Source: Laburnicola sp. R22_1 | Taxonomy: Eukaryota; Ascomycota; Dothideomycetes; Pleosporales; Didymosphaeriaceae | Length of the DNA: 64,000 bases | Assembly (NCBI GenBank): GCA_014281115.1 | Contig: JACONQ010000014.1 | Span: 124,001 to 188,000 of the forward strand | Direction of reading: 5' to 3' | In this document: positions 1 to 12,700 of the stretch, one piece after another | How positions within the stretch are numbered: position 1 is the first letter of the stretch | How the letters are laid out: each line of letters starts with the position of its first letter | Made by a program: the position numbers and the translations under genes | Notes under the pieces: generated by a model | Databases searched by the model: none | The model's input: the letters and a program-made list of their open reading frames with translations, nothing else | What the model was told of the DNA's origin: nothing

Positions 1-796
1 TACATTATTTACCGCTAGCAATAGTCTATATGCATCCTTACTCTAGGGTAACTTATTTGGCTAGATAAGAGGATGTTGGGTAATAGGAACGTTAGCGCTA
101 ACTTAAAGATTAACATCTAGGTGGGTAGTAGTCGCAATGCGTAGAGATGCAGGCTTATAGTAGATAGAGTTAGGGCGAGTCTTACCCTAGAGGCGACGGG
201 CCTTTCTGCACGAATCTTCCTCTTCTTTGCAATCCTGGGTTCACGTTACCTTAGCCTTGGCTTTTGCTATGCGATATCTCTTTGGCCTTCCTTTAGGCAC
301 ATTATAAGCTATAGATGCTATATTATTATTATCTGTTAAGAATGCTTTATAAGTAAGTAAAGGGACTTAGAAGCTAACAATCTTAGCTTAGCGCACTCTA
401 AATTAAATCCTAATATAGGTTAGCGTCTCGCTTTACGCGCCTTACTAGATTTGGGCCTTACCTTAATAGAAATACCGCCTTTTAACATCGATAACTTAAC
501 AACCATAACCTTAATTAGAAATTAGAAAAGTGTATTCGATTCGTATAATGGGCCTGTATGTTCTCAACTCTTAAAATAAGAAAATTATTTCTCGAAATTT
601 CCTAACCTTAACCGCAGTTCCGACCTTCATGTAGTTCTTGCAGTATTATGCGAACTGTTAGTCTTGCAGCCATCTTGGCTTTAATAGCAGAAGCTGCATC
701 TTTATATTTGGCTTAAAGCCTATTTACGAAACCTGTATTTTCCTTAGAATACGCTTAATTTACAGTGTTGCTTATTCTATAATAAGACTTTCTTAT
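1..796. other. AT-rich decayed DNA, no intact gene
   Basis: No open gene is visible. On the minus strand at about 100-310 a Lys/Arg-rich reading frame with TAG stops can be followed, including a GRPKRYR-like AT-hook motif. It resembles the basic tail of a transposase or Gag, but the family cannot be named. The rest is TpA-rich, as expected for RIP-decayed repeat DNA. Confidence 0.4.
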
Positions 797-1699
797 TAGT
801 ATAGGTAGGGTCTGATCCTTAAGCTTATTAAGCTCGCGTTACAGTTGCTTCTAATCCACCTTATTTTTTTAGCTGCCCCACCTTCTCTTTACACTAGGTG
901 CGAGGTCGAACTATTTATTAGCTTTATAAAGAGGTCTGCCTCTTGGCTTATAGTTATTATTTCTAAAGTAGTCTTATTTGCTCTTCTGCCTAGCGCGTTA
1001 TCACTAGTAGGGCTAGGTATAGGAGTAGCTGTCTTGTGTAGTACACGTTTTAAGTGGGTTCTAGTGGCCTAAATTAGACGCTATACGCAGAAAGTGTAAA
1101 AGTAACTACTTTCTTTTAAACGCTGCTGCCCGTTTCTTATAATCTTGCTATTTTAAGAAGCTACGCTATAAAGAGGGAGGAGAAGAAAGAAAGGTCTCTT
1201 AACTACTAATGCCTATCTATACTATAACCATATATATTATTAATACTACTAACCTGTCGACTATTAATAGCTACCTTAGATAAGCGTCTAAGTAATAATT
1301 ATGTATTTTGTAGGTGTCTTATATACAACTTATATATAGTTAGGCCCTTACACTTATATATAAGTTGCGCGCAGCTTACTTTTATATTAACTAGCGCGTA
1401 GTTCTACACTAGCTAGTAGGGGTTACACTCGCTTTAGCGGCGACTAAGAATACTAACTCTATTTCTAACTTATTACTTTTTACGCGTAATCTATTTATAA
1501 ACTTTCTATAGATTATATATAATATTACTATAAGTGACCTACACGCTACCTTTAAGTTATAGCTATTTTTGAGTTTGGGAAGAGTAAAGAAAGGCACTCT
1601 AAAAAAGTAAAAAAAGGCACTTAAGAGTCCGTGCGCGCGCTAAATTCTATAGTGCGAAAGTAAAGAAAGACAGTCCCTTTCTTTATATAATAGAGTGAG
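797..1699. repeat. 903-bp direct repeat, copy a
   Basis: This unit starts at TAGTATAGGTAGGG and ends at TATAATAGAGTGAG. It recurs in direct orientation at 2,962-10,293. Once the two insertions and their target duplications are removed from the second copy, both copies are 903 bp. The copies differ mostly by transitions. The unit holds only short ORFs (for example 845-1,072) that are probably not genes. It could be the LTR of a retrotransposon with a 1.26-kb interior, but no TG..CA ends were seen. Confidence 0.75.
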
Positions 1700-2961
1700 A
1701 TTTTTTTTCTTCTAATTTTACTCTTCTATTTAACTATATATTTATACTCTTTTTTTCTCTTTTCTTTTTATTTTCTTTTTACTTTTTCTTTCTTTTTTTT
1801 AATCTTACTCTATTATTTTCTTATCTTTTATTTATTTACTTTTTTACTCTACTTAAATATCTATTTTTATTATCTTATACTTACCCTATATTTCTACCTT
1901 TTTTTATCTTTCTCTTATATTATATTATACTTTATACTCTCCTATTTCTCTTTACTGTTTATTATTTTTATTCTCTAATTTTTTATTCTCTAATTTTTTA
2001 TTCTCTAATTTTTTATTCTCTAATTTTTTATTCTCTAATTTTTTATTCTCTAATTTTTTATTCTCTAATTTTTTATTCTCTAATTTTTTATTCTCTAATT
2101 TTTTATTCTCTTATTTTCTAATACTCTCTCTTATTATAATCTTTTCTATTTTCTATTTAACTTTAATTTTTATAAAATCTTACTACTTTTTAAACTTTTA
2201 TTTTATTTTATTTAAATCTCTTTTATCTTTTCTTTTAATATATTTCTTTATCTTTTCTTTTTATATTATATCTTTTTCTCTTTTCTTTATTTTCTTTTAT
2301 TTCTAAACTCTAAACTTACTTTCTAACTCTTTACTTACATTTAACTAATATTATTTTCTTATAACTCTTTCTTATAAACTTTAATTATCTTTTTACTTAA
2401 AAACTCTAATTCTCTCTCTATATTAAAATCCTAACTCTCTCTATACTAAAAAACGATAATACTCTCTATACTTAAAAACTCTAACCCTTTCTTATTTATT
2501 TTATATATAATTTTTCTCCTTTTTCTTTACTATTTATTCTATTATATTCTTGTCTTAATAAATTTCTTACTCGATTCTACGTTACTTTATTTTCTATTAT
2601 ATTACCTATCTTCTCTTACTTTATTTTATCTTACTTTTTTATATTTTATATTACTTAATAACTCTATAAAACTCTCTATTCTTTTATTCTATTCTACTTA
2701 ATTCTATTACTCTATTCTATTACTCTATTCTATTACTCTACACTAGCTGCTCTACCTAAAATTAACTCTTATGGCTATACTATTAACGTTTTACGCAAAT
2801 ATAGATAATACAAATTAATCGCGAGCATGTTACGGGTCTCTCTACTAAAAAATCTCGTTAAAAGAGCTATTATAGCTATTATAATAACCTTATCTTTATA
2901 GTAGTAAGTATGTTGTTTGTGGCCTATTACGCGACGTGGCCTATTACGCGCATAGATATAA
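1700..2961. other. AT-rich pyrimidine-skewed spacer between direct repeats
   Basis: This stretch holds strongly T/C-biased low-complexity sequence, a 15-bp minisatellite (listed separately) and short ATTCT runs near 2,690-2,740. No coding signal was seen on either strand. It is the interior between the two 903-bp repeats. Confidence 0.5.
1968..2110. repeat. 15-bp minisatellite (TTATTCTCTAATTTT)n
   Basis: About nine to ten head-to-tail copies of the 15-bp unit TTATTCTCTAATTTT follow each other almost without change. The homogeneity contrasts with the decayed surroundings and suggests recent slippage expansion. Confidence 0.9.
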
Positions 2962-3522
2962 TAGTATAGGTAAAGTCTAATTCTTAAGCTTATTAAGCTC
3001 GCGTTATAGTTGCTTCTAATCTACCTTATTTTTTTGGCTGCCCCGCCTTTTCTTTGCACTAGGTGCAAAGTTAAACTATTTACTAGCTTTATAAATAGGT
3101 CTGCCTCTTAGCTTATAGTTATTATTTCTAAAGCAGTCTTATTCGCTCTTCTGTCTAGCGCGTTACCGCTGGCAGGGCTAGGTATAAAAGTAGCTGCCTT
3201 ATATAGTACACGTTTTAAGTAGGTTCTAGTAGCCTAAATTAGACGCTATGCGTAGAGGGCGTAGAAGTAACTACCTTCTTTCTAACGCCACTGCCTATTT
3301 CTTGCAATCTTGCTATTTTACAGTACTAAGCCAAAAGTCTGTTCCCCGCAGAGGTAAGCGAGGTCCGCCATCATCACCACCCCGTCGCGCAGAGCGCTCC
3401 GGCACCCCCAATATCACTCCCGGAGAGTTAATAATTAATATAGAGATAATTATTTGATTAATATTTTGTTTAATACCCGCGCGCACGCCGGAGAGCAAGT
3501 AGGCGGCGCGGCATACTAAGTA

Positions 3523-5385
3523 ACGTACTTTGCACTCGAGTCGGACACTCCATCGAGTCGGACACTTTGCCAAGACCCCACTAAAACGTACTATCAGCAA
3601 TAGTATAACGCGATGCCTCAACCACACAACAAACCACTGGTGTTAAAAGAAGCGCGTATACAGCTTGCAATCTAGGCTATTAAATAAGACGCAACACTCT
3701 CTTAGCGACGCGCTGCAGCTATCTACAACGTCTCTTAAAGTACACTTAGCGACTAATGCGCTGGAAAGACGTTTAGACGCGACTGCGCACCCAACAAAAT
3801 AAGACTTACTATAAGAGAGGAGCAGGCGATTGTGGAGCATATACTCGACCTAGACGCGCGAGGATTTCCGCCTCGGCTTGATGCTATAAAAGATATGGCT
3901 GATTCTTTACTGGCTGCACGCCACTACGAGCTAGTTGGCTAGAGGTGGCCTTATGACTTTGTTAAGCGCCAGCTAGAGCTTAAAGTCAAGTTCAATTGAA
4001 AGTACGACTACAAGAGAGCTCTCTAGGAGGATCCTGAGGTGATACAAGACTGGTTCCAGCTTGTGGAGAACATGAAGGCCAAACATGGTATCCTGGACGA
4101 GGACACCTACAATTTTGATGAAGCAGGCTTCATGATGGGCATGATATTGACTGGAGCAGTAGTCACAGGCTCTGAGCGTCGAGGACGGCCAAAGCAGGTG
4201 CAGCAGGGCAATAGGGAGTGGACAACAGTCATCTAAGGCATCAACGCGATGGGTTGGTGGATCCCACCCTTCATTATCTTCGGGGGCAAGCACCACCTCT
4301 CCGCCTGGTATAAGGAGAAGGATCTACCTCATGATTGGGTTATTGCAGTCTCTGAGAACGGCTGGACGACAAATGAGCTTGGTCTGCAATGGCTGAAGCA
4401 CTTTGATGAGCATACAAAGAGGCGTACTACTGGTGGAGCACGTTTGCTCATTATTAATGGCCACGAAAGTCACAACTCGCTCGAATTCCAGGATTACTGT
4501 AAGAAGAGCAATATTGTTACTCTCTGTATGCCCTCGCATTCGTCGCACCTCTTGCAGCCACTTGATGTGGGCTGTTTCGCGCCTTTAAAAAAGGCGTATG
4601 GGCGCTAAGCTGAGGATTTGATGCGCAACCACATCACGCACATCACTAAAATCAAGTTCCTGCCTTGCTTTATTGCTGCTTTCAAGGCTTCGTTTACTGA
4701 AAGTAATATTAAAGGAGGCTTTCGAGGTGCTGGCCTAGTGCCCCACAACCTAGAAGCTGTGATATCGCAGCTTGACGTCCGCCTGCGTACGCCTCCACTT
4801 TGTACTATTCGCAATAGTACATAGGAGTCGCAAACTCCGCGAAATAGTACAGAACTTGGGTCGCAATCGACGCTGGTTAAGCAGAGGATTTAAAGGCATG
4901 TGGATAGTTCCCTAACTTATATGGTTGAGGCGGTGGAAAAGCTCGTCAAAGGCGCTGAGCTGATGGGGCATTCTTTGGTGTTGATGACCAAACGCAACGC
5001 CGAACTTCAAGCTGCTAATGAGGCCGCCACACGACGTAAATCATATAAAAGAAAGCGATTGCAGCAAGAAGGAGTCCTTACAGTTGAAGAGGGCCAGCGA
5101 CTGGCTACTCTAAAGGACTTTGGGGTGCGTAGTGATGGCAAGAAGGCAAAGAAGAGGGTGCGCACTGATGGAGGCGAATCCGCTCAACGGCGCTGTGGAC
5201 GCTGTGGCAAGCCTGGGCACAATAAAAAAACCTGTAGGCAGCTTATAGAAGTAGATTCTGAATAGTTTAGCCTATTTAGACTATTGAAAATAGTTCATGT
5301 TGACTCTATACTATCGTGAATAGTACAGAACTTGGTGGGGTCTTGGCAAAGTGTCCGACTCGATGGAGTGTCCGACAAAGTACGT
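3523..5385 (+). mobile_element. pogo/Fot-like transposon P1
   Basis: It is inserted at TA inside the mariner transposase. The ends begin ACGTACTTTG and carry an internal repetition of GAGTCGGACACT. The right end lacks the nine bases GCACTCGAG found at the left end. A second copy lies at 59,085-60,955. The length of 1,863 bp is normal for this group. Confidence 0.9.
3613..5265 (+). pseudogene. pogo/Fot-like transposase of P1 (stops in frame)
   Basis: One frame of about 551 codons runs from ATG 3,613 (MPQPHNKP) to the stop at 5,263-5,265 and is broken by many TAG/TAA/TGA codons. The order is N-terminal HTH/CENP-B-type DNA-binding region, DDE_1 catalytic core, then a basic tail with a CCHC zinc knuckle (CGRCGKPGHNKKTC). 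The first Asp (NFDEAGF) and third Asp (LQPLDVGCF) are kept. The second block reads LLIINGHESH, so Asp has become Asn. The fragments at 4,039-4,608, 4,618-4,824 and 4,900-5,265 are pieces of this one gene. The pattern of stops fits RIP. Confidence 0.9.
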
Positions 5386-6576
5386 TATAAGCTTGCGAAT
5401 TAGCGAATTAGGGATCCTACGCCAGCAATCTTTCAACGCCGCGCAGAAGGTCTCAAAGTCCTTATCGCCATCGCTAAGGTCGCCCATATTAGGGTAACAC
5501 TTATAGAGTTCTCTCTTAAGAGACCACTAGAGATGTTTAATAGGGTTAATGTTAGGGGAATAACATAGCCACTTAATCGGTTGTATGCCGTGTTCCGCCA
5601 AAAAATCAAGCAACTGTCGCGCCCTATAGATGGGCGCATTGTCGTGCATATAGATATCTCCTACGTAATAATTACAGAGGAGTCCTTTAAATAAAGCTTT
5701 AATATAACTCTATACGCTGTATCCTTTGCAACGAGCTGCTAGGTCCCTGGGCATAATCACTAAGGGACTCCGCTAAACCCGCCCTCTCTAATTAAGCCAG
5801 ATACTCGCCCACACTATTGCCGCGCAAGATCTTAATATAACTGTCTCCTTAATTATCTCATGTCTCTATTTCTTGTGTGGGAGGCAAAAAACCTATATAG
5901 ATGTGCCACTAGAGCGTCTTTAAATAGAGCACTTATCTAAGAACTAGAAGGGCTGTCCGCGCCAATCCTAATTGCGATATTCCTGTTCGAATTAACGCCT
6001 CTCCTAGGCCACCGCGCGAGTGATCTTGGGCTTCCGCGCTGCCTGGAAGTTGGTTAGGCTCTCTGCCTTTAATGCGCGATATGCAGTCGTTCGAGAGATG
6101 CGGTAGAGGGAGGCCTTGCGGAGGAGGGCTAGGTATTCAATCCTCAGGTTTTTTCGTGCCTCTTAATAGAGTACACGCTTGTTATATATATTAAGCGCCT
6201 AGGGACGCCCTAATTAAGGCCGCAATTAATTGTAGTGTTGTTCTCTATATCTCTAAAGTGTTTTATTAATGCAGCGACGCGTATAGTTAAACTCCTTAGC
6301 CAACTCCCGCAATGACGCGCCCGCCTCACACTTCGCGATAATTAAATCCCGTTGCTGGACAGATAATTCGGCATTGCGGCGACGATTTCCTGAAATTTCT
6401 ACACCAAAAGAGCTCATATTGGTGGAGTAATGTAGTGTTGAAAATAGGGTGTTGGTGTTGGTGTACGCGCGTTAGCGTGTTGGGGGAACAGACTTTTGGC
6501 TTGGCACTGTAAGAAGCTACGCTGCGAAGAGGGAGAAGTGGGAAGGAAGGTCCCTGAATTACTAATACCTATCTAT

Positions 6577-9500
6577 TAGAGTTATTAATAATTAAACAAA
6601 GTTAAATTTAAAGCTTAAATTTTGCTTATTTGACGATTTCTTAGTATTATAGTCTTATTTAATTGCTTTAACAAGGCTATAGAGGCGGTTTTATTTAACT
6701 TGTTTATTTAAATTTAAGCAATTTAAAAAGCCTTAAAAGGCACTTTCTATAGTGTTATAGGCGGCGGCTCCTTCTAACTTTTTATGCTAAATTCTTTTGT
6801 AAGCTTATTATTATTATATATAGCCACTACCTTTGCGCTTAGAGACTTAAAACCTACTTAAATTTACTATTATATATACACTAAAGCAGCTAATAGCTAG
6901 CTAACTATTTTGTGCCTCTGTGGCTTAAGTATATTACTAGTGTCTATAAACACCCGCTTATAATTAGCGCTAGAGGTAGGGATAGTTAATATATCTAGCG
7001 CTAATTATAAAAGATTTAGATACTTTAGTTTTAGTTATTACTAATATTATATAGCTGTAAGCCTCTATTTGTGTTATAGAGCCGTCTATATAGGCTCTTT
7101 AAGCTAGCTCTTATACTTATTCTTTGTCTCTATTGCCACGTTGTTATTGTTAAGTATTAAGTTAATTATTTTGTTAAAGCTACTTATTATAGGCTTTGGT
7201 AATAGTGTTATTATTATAGTAGCTACGCGGGCGGGCTTATAGTAAGCCTAAAGCTACTCGAATTTTGTGTGTACGGCGCTAAGTCATGTAGGTTTACTAC
7301 GCCAGAAGCACTTATAATAGGACTTATATTACGGGTGCAGAATTGTAGCAGTGTAATAGATAGGACTTTTAAGTAACTTATTAAAGTAAGCGCTTGCTTT
7401 ACGCCTTGCGGCGTGTAGGTTAATAGGCAGATAATTCTTAGGCACCTTAAATAGCTCGTAGTTAACGTTTTTATACGCCTAAAGGCGAGCATCTAGCTTG
7501 GTAATTAGAGACTTAAACATAGGTATAACCTTATATAAGGCGTTATAGGTGCTAGCTTTACTGCGACCTTATAAGCGATTAGTTATAAACTTAAGTGACT
7601 AAAGTACTATAATATACTTCATAATTACCGCCTAGTCTATAGCTATAAGTCTACCTAATCGCATCTATTACGGCGCGTTAGGCAGCTTCTTATTATATAG
7701 TTTTGTCTATTTGTTAGCATCCTCTATCTCTTTAATATAGTATAAGGCATATAAGTTAATAGCTTATTATAGCTTAACACTACGCTTAAAGCAGTTATAA
7801 TAGCTATTCTAACGCGTAATAACTAGCTTAATTGGCTTATAGAGACCGCCTGTAACACCTATAGGCATCTTACTAGCAGCATTGCGCTAATAGTTACTAA
7901 AGATACCCTATTACTTTAGCGTATTAATATAGCTAATAATATTAAGAAATACGCTAAGCAGACTATCTCTCTACTACTCCTATATATAAAAATCTTCTTT
8001 TTTATATATTTAGTAGTGTTATTGTACGCCTTAGAGTCTTTACCAAATATAATAGTTTGGCTAATAAGGTTAAGTATATAGTAAGCATAGCAAAGGCGTT
8101 TATTAGTAGCGCTAAAGCTATATATTATACTAAGTTTATTAATAGTAGTATTATTATTATAGGCGTTATTAAGTATAAAGTAGCTAAGTTTATTACTATT
8201 AATTTCAAAGTATTATAAAATTTGCGTAATAGTATTAGCTATTACCTTATTAGTGTGCGTACTAACTAGCTGCAGTAGCGTAATAAGAAGGTTAATTATA
8301 TCGCCTTAAGTATTAGCGTAGTGTACAATAATAGCAAAGAAGCTATATTTACTACCTTTAGTTATCTAACTATTAAAACTTATATATATCTTGCTGCTTA
8401 CCTTAGATAACGCGTGCTTAACCTAAGGCTATAGCTAGCTGTAGAGCCTTATTATAAAAGCTAATACGCTATGATAAGATCTTTATAGCGCTGCCTCTGC
8501 CTCTAAGTTAGCGAATCTTATTATTGCGTAGAAGGACTTAGTCTTAAACTTATACAAAGGTCTATTATTATTAACTAGCTATAGTACTGCGGCCTGCCAA
8601 AAACCTTATACGTCGAAGTTATCTAGCTCCTAATAACCCTCTTAGCTAAGTGTAAGACCTTTGTTAAGTATTATTTATATAGATTATTAGCTAGGTTTAC
8701 GCTCTATTTAGTATATAATAGGGCTGTCCTTACTAAGTCTATGGTCGCGCTAGTCGCTAGCGAGGTATAAGATAGCGGCGCTAGTTGCAAGAGTAACCTA
8801 GTGTAAGCCGCCTTTTTACTTATTAATATAGTAGTACCTATATAGAAAGTAGAGCTTTTTAGACTTAGTGTGCTTTTTTTAAATTTGCTAGCTATGTTTA
8901 TACACCTAGCTAGGAGTGTCTTAAGGTATAGTAAAAGGTAGTGTAAAGCCCTTTAATCGCGGCTAGTTAATACTATTAAAGTTAGTAAAGTTAATAGGCG
9001 GCGCGGCGTCTTCTTCTACTAAAGCCTCTGTGGTAGCACTACTAAAAGCGCGCGGTTAAATAGTGGCTATAGGCGGCTTATTAGCTACTAACTGCAACTC
9101 CTAGACTGGCTTATTAGCGGGTTAAAAGGCCTATAAGGCTTAGAGTATAGGCTATAGTAATGCCCGCTAAGCGCGCTTCTCTGGCTAGATTAGCGGCTCT
9201 ATAGATAGCTCTGGCGTACTTTCTAGTAGCTCTATAGGCTCTATAGGCGATTCTGGCGCGTGTTTAGGCACCTTAATAGGCGACTCTATTAGCTAGATTG
9301 GCTAGGTGCTATCGCCTTTACGCTTCTTATATATGGGCTTAGGTGTGTGATAGGGGCGTTTAGGGGGATTGTCGGCTTCTTTAGTAGCCTTAAGGCTACG
9401 CTTAGGGACTATAATAAGCGTAAAGATAAGTAAAGGCGCGAGAGAATAAGCTGTTAATAAGAAATAGTAAGCTAAAGTATAGGGTTAAATAGCTGTTAAC

Positions 9501-9806
9501 GCGTTATAGGACGCATTATAGTACGTAAAAAGTACGCGATAGTTACCTTACTAAGCTAGCTATAACACTAAGAAATTTATTATTAGCTGCTATTATACCT
9601 ATTCTAATAATCTTACCTCTATAGCAGCTGCAACACTATAGATATATTAAGCGAGTTAATTAAGATTAAATTATCTTAATAAAAATTTATAGATTTGATT
9701 ATTTAGCTTATTAAAATAGTAGCGGAGACTCTTATTTAGTTAAATTTAACTAAGTTAAATAAGATTAATTAAAATTTTAACGCATACTTAATTACTAATA
9801 ACTTTG
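6577..9806. mobile_element. hAT-superfamily transposon, RIP-decayed
   Basis: An 8-bp target duplication CTATCTAT flanks it at 6,569-6,576 and 9,807-9,814; the other copy of the host repeat has this sequence once. The termini are imperfect inverted repeats (TAGAGTTATTAATAATTAA and CAAAGTTATTAGTAATTAAG), compatible with the CAGAG-type ends of hAT. The 3.2-kb interior is saturated with stops; no transposase domain could be read with confidence. A stretch near 9,170-9,330 has repeated CTATAG-rich motifs, perhaps an old proline-rich coding repeat. Confidence 0.7.
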
Positions 9807-10293
9807 CTATCTATGCTATAACTATATATATTATTAATACTACCGACCTATTAACCGTTAATAGCTACCTTAGACAAGCGTCTAAGTAATAATTACGTAT
9901 TTTATAGGTGTCTTATGCGCAACTTATATATAGTTAGGCCCTTATACTTATACATAAGTTGTGCGCAGCTTACTTTTATATTGCCTAGCGCGTAGTTCTA
10001 CACTAGCTAGTAGGGGTTGCACTTGCTTTAGCGGCGACTAAGAATACTAACTCTATTTCTAACTTATTACTTTTTACGCGTAATCTATCTATAAACTTTC
10101 TATAGATTATATATAATATTGCTATAAGTGACCTATACGCTACCTCTAAGTTATAGCTATTTTTGAGTTTGGGAAGAGTAAAGAAAGGCACTCTAAAAAA
10201 GCAAAAAAAGGCACTTAAGGGTCCGTGCGCGCGCTAAATTCTATAGTGCGAAAGCAAAGAAAGGCAGTCCCTTTCTTTGTATAATAGAGTGAG

Positions 10294-12700
10294 CCTTTTA
10301 TAACGTAATTACTAGAACTTCTAGCCGTCTTTTCTATTATAATCTTTAAGCTAACTATATATTAATTATATAAATTTTATTTTACTTTTAACGCTTTCTA
10401 AACTTTTTCTTTACTATTTTTTATCTATTATAAGCTTTTACCTTTTCTTTTCCTTTTTTTTACTATTATTCTTTTATAATAGTTGTTAGAGTACTATATT
10501 TATAATATATAGTAAGTTTCTTTACTATATAAGTATTTAAAAAAGTACTTTACTTTTTTATTCGCTTTTTATTTATAAATATATATAGATCTTTCTACTA
10601 TATATATACTTTTCTAAACCTCATAATTAATAAAATAATTATCATATTTCTTTCTATACCTAAGTTTATAATGCCTTTTACTATTATTTTTACTTTATTC
10701 TTTCTTTTCTTTTTATCTTCTTCACTTTTTATTTATAAATAATTATACCCTTTTTACTATTTAGATACTTTTATTTACTTTATAATTAAGATAATAATTA
10801 TTATATTTCCTTTTATATATAATTTTCTTATCGCTTTTATTATTGTTGTATACTTTTGTTTTAATCTATTTTAATTTTTATAATTAATATTAATTTTTTT
10901 ATTAGCGTTAATCTTTCGTTTTCGTAGTTCTTTATTACTTAATCGCTTTTTATCCTTTATCCTTTATCTTTTTATTTTGTTTTTTATTCTATTATACTAT
11001 ACCTTTATATTTTATTTATTATAAGTTAATTTTATTATATATTATTCTAGTACTAGATTTATATTTTATTTTATTTTACACTTTAGTACGTAACAGAATA
11101 GTATATAATAAAATAACTATCTTTTATAAAACTAATTAGTGTAATCCCTTTTTTAGTCCTTTTTAACCTTTCTTTAGTTTATCTTTTTATATATTCTTAA
11201 GTAAGTTCTTAAAATAATATTTTTATTAACTTTAAAGTACATTTTTAAATTTTATTTTTATACTATACTTTTATCTATATACTATACTTATAAAGAAAAG
11301 TAAATATTTTTTTAACTATTCCTATAACTATATTTAAGATAGTATATTTTAAACTAACTATTTCTATAAAATGTATATTCTAGTGCTAGATAAAATAATC
11401 TAGAGTATATTTTTTAACTAGTCTTCTAGGTAGCGCTTTATATTTTATATATAAATAAACTATTATAATAGTAAATTATAGTATGTACTTTAAAAGTATT
11501 ACTATTTAAGGAGTAAATAAATAATAAAATAAGTTAAGTTTTATAGTATAGTTATAGAGTTTTAATAAACCTATAGTAACTAGTATAATACTAGTATATA
11601 TAATACTAGTATATATAATACCTAGTATATATAATACGTAGTATATAGCTAAATAAAAATCGTCTATTATACTATAATAGCTTCTATTTAGTTTCTAAAA
11701 AAATCTACTTTATTAATGTAAATAGGTAGTAAATTAGTAAATAGTATCCTTGTTTTATTTTTTTATAAAGTAGTATATCTAGTATTATTAGTATAGTGTT
11801 TATATAAATATTATTTTTAAAAATACTAGTACTAAAGTAAGTAAGCGTGTATAGATAAAACAATAAATAAGGGTATTATACTACTATAGCTACTAGGTAG
11901 CTATTAAAGAAAAAAATTATTATTTTAATTATAATAGGTACAAATAAAGTAAAGCCACTTAAAGCTAGCCTATAGTCTAAAAAAGTAGACTAGATATACT
12001 ACTATAGTTATTATTATTAGTAGTCTTTAGTAGTCTAATTCTTTTAGTATATTTATATAATTTGCTATTTTTTTATATAGTAAGTTAGGAAGTAAAGAAA
12101 AAGAAAAGAAAAGAAAAAAAGAGTAAAAAAAGAACCTAAAGTGCCCTACCTAGGGTTCGAACCTATACCTTATAGGGATAAAAAAAGAAAGAAGAAAAAA
12201 AAGTACACGAAGTGGGGATAGAATCGGGCCCAAGCTAATTATTTCTACCCCTACTTCTAGAAAGCTTCTACTCTAATAAAGTATATATATACATAGTAAA
12301 GTATACTATAGGCTACTACTTTCTTCTATAAGTAGATTGTAGAACCTACTACTAGGTAGAAGTGTAGGTAAGAGCTATTAGCATCTATAGTAACTACTTT
12401 TAATAGCTATAAGGTAGTGTAGGTAGGGCGAGCAAGCTTGCAGCTAAGAAGAAGGCAGGCTAACACGCTACTATAGCTGCTACTAAGCCTCTAAGAAAGA
12501 ATCTTATTACTCTAGTTATGTCTCCTAGAGAGGGTGTGTTGTGTAGGGGATAGAAAAAGAAAAGCAAGGTAGCAATTGTAGGTTTTCTAAGGTTTTTTAA
12601 AACTTATAAGCCCCTCTATCTTAGCGCGCACAAAGGACCTATAAATCCTATAAGCCTTATAGGATTTTTCTATTATAGACCTATTAGGGCCTACCTACTA
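10294..12700. other. AT-rich DNA without a recognisable gene
   Basis: Very AT-rich, with ATATAATACTAGTAT-type short repeats at 11,590-11,640. Two segments near 12,140-12,240 look like tRNA T-arms (GGTTCGAACC) but lack a foldable tRNA. No coding stretch was found on either strand. Confidence 0.5.

Larger units (their letters stand above)
3470..6417 (-). pseudogene. mariner transposase (DDE_3 type), RIP-decayed and split
   Basis: The transposase would catalyse cut-and-paste transposition in the nucleus. The ATG is at 6,417; the N-terminal region reads as a helix-turn-helix (NAELSVQQRDLIIAKCEAG, then LRELAKEFNYTRRCI). The second catalytic Asp is in MHDNAPIYRARQ near 5,640. The third catalytic block reads YSPNINPIKHLW where the family has YSPDLNPIEHLW, so D->N and E->K changes have destroyed it. 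The frame continues across the pogo insertion to the mariner-type tail SMPRRLLALRRARGY and a stop at 3,470-3,472. Many TAG stops are present. It is non-functional. Confidence 0.85.
3321..6509 (-). mobile_element. Tc1/mariner transposon, split by a pogo element
   Basis: The ends are near-perfect inverted repeats: CAGTACTAAGCCAAAAGTCT on the left and CAGTGCCAAGCCAAAAGTCT on the complement of the right, continuing into GTTCCCC. TA lies at both flanks (3,319-3,320 and 6,510-6,511). Without the nested pogo element the length is about 1.3 kb, normal for mariner. The transposase gene lies on the minus strand. A GC-rich tract around 3,350-3,520 is the mariner's own 3' end. Confidence 0.85.
2962..10293. 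repeat. 903-bp direct repeat, copy b, split by nested transposons
   Basis: This is the second copy of the 903-bp unit. It is readable in three pieces: 2,962-3,320, 6,510-6,576 and 9,807-10,293. A mariner element (3,321-6,509, TA duplication) and a hAT element (6,577-9,806, 8-bp duplication) interrupt it. Removing both elements with their duplications restores a 903-bp unit, the length of copy a, which supports all four insertion boundaries. Confidence 0.8.

Noticed and set aside
12140..12240. tRNA-like segments (GGTTCGAACC and a second T-arm-like stretch)
   Set aside because: No acceptor, D or anticodon arms could be folded around them; the GGTTCGAACC core also occurs at 28,440 in another context.
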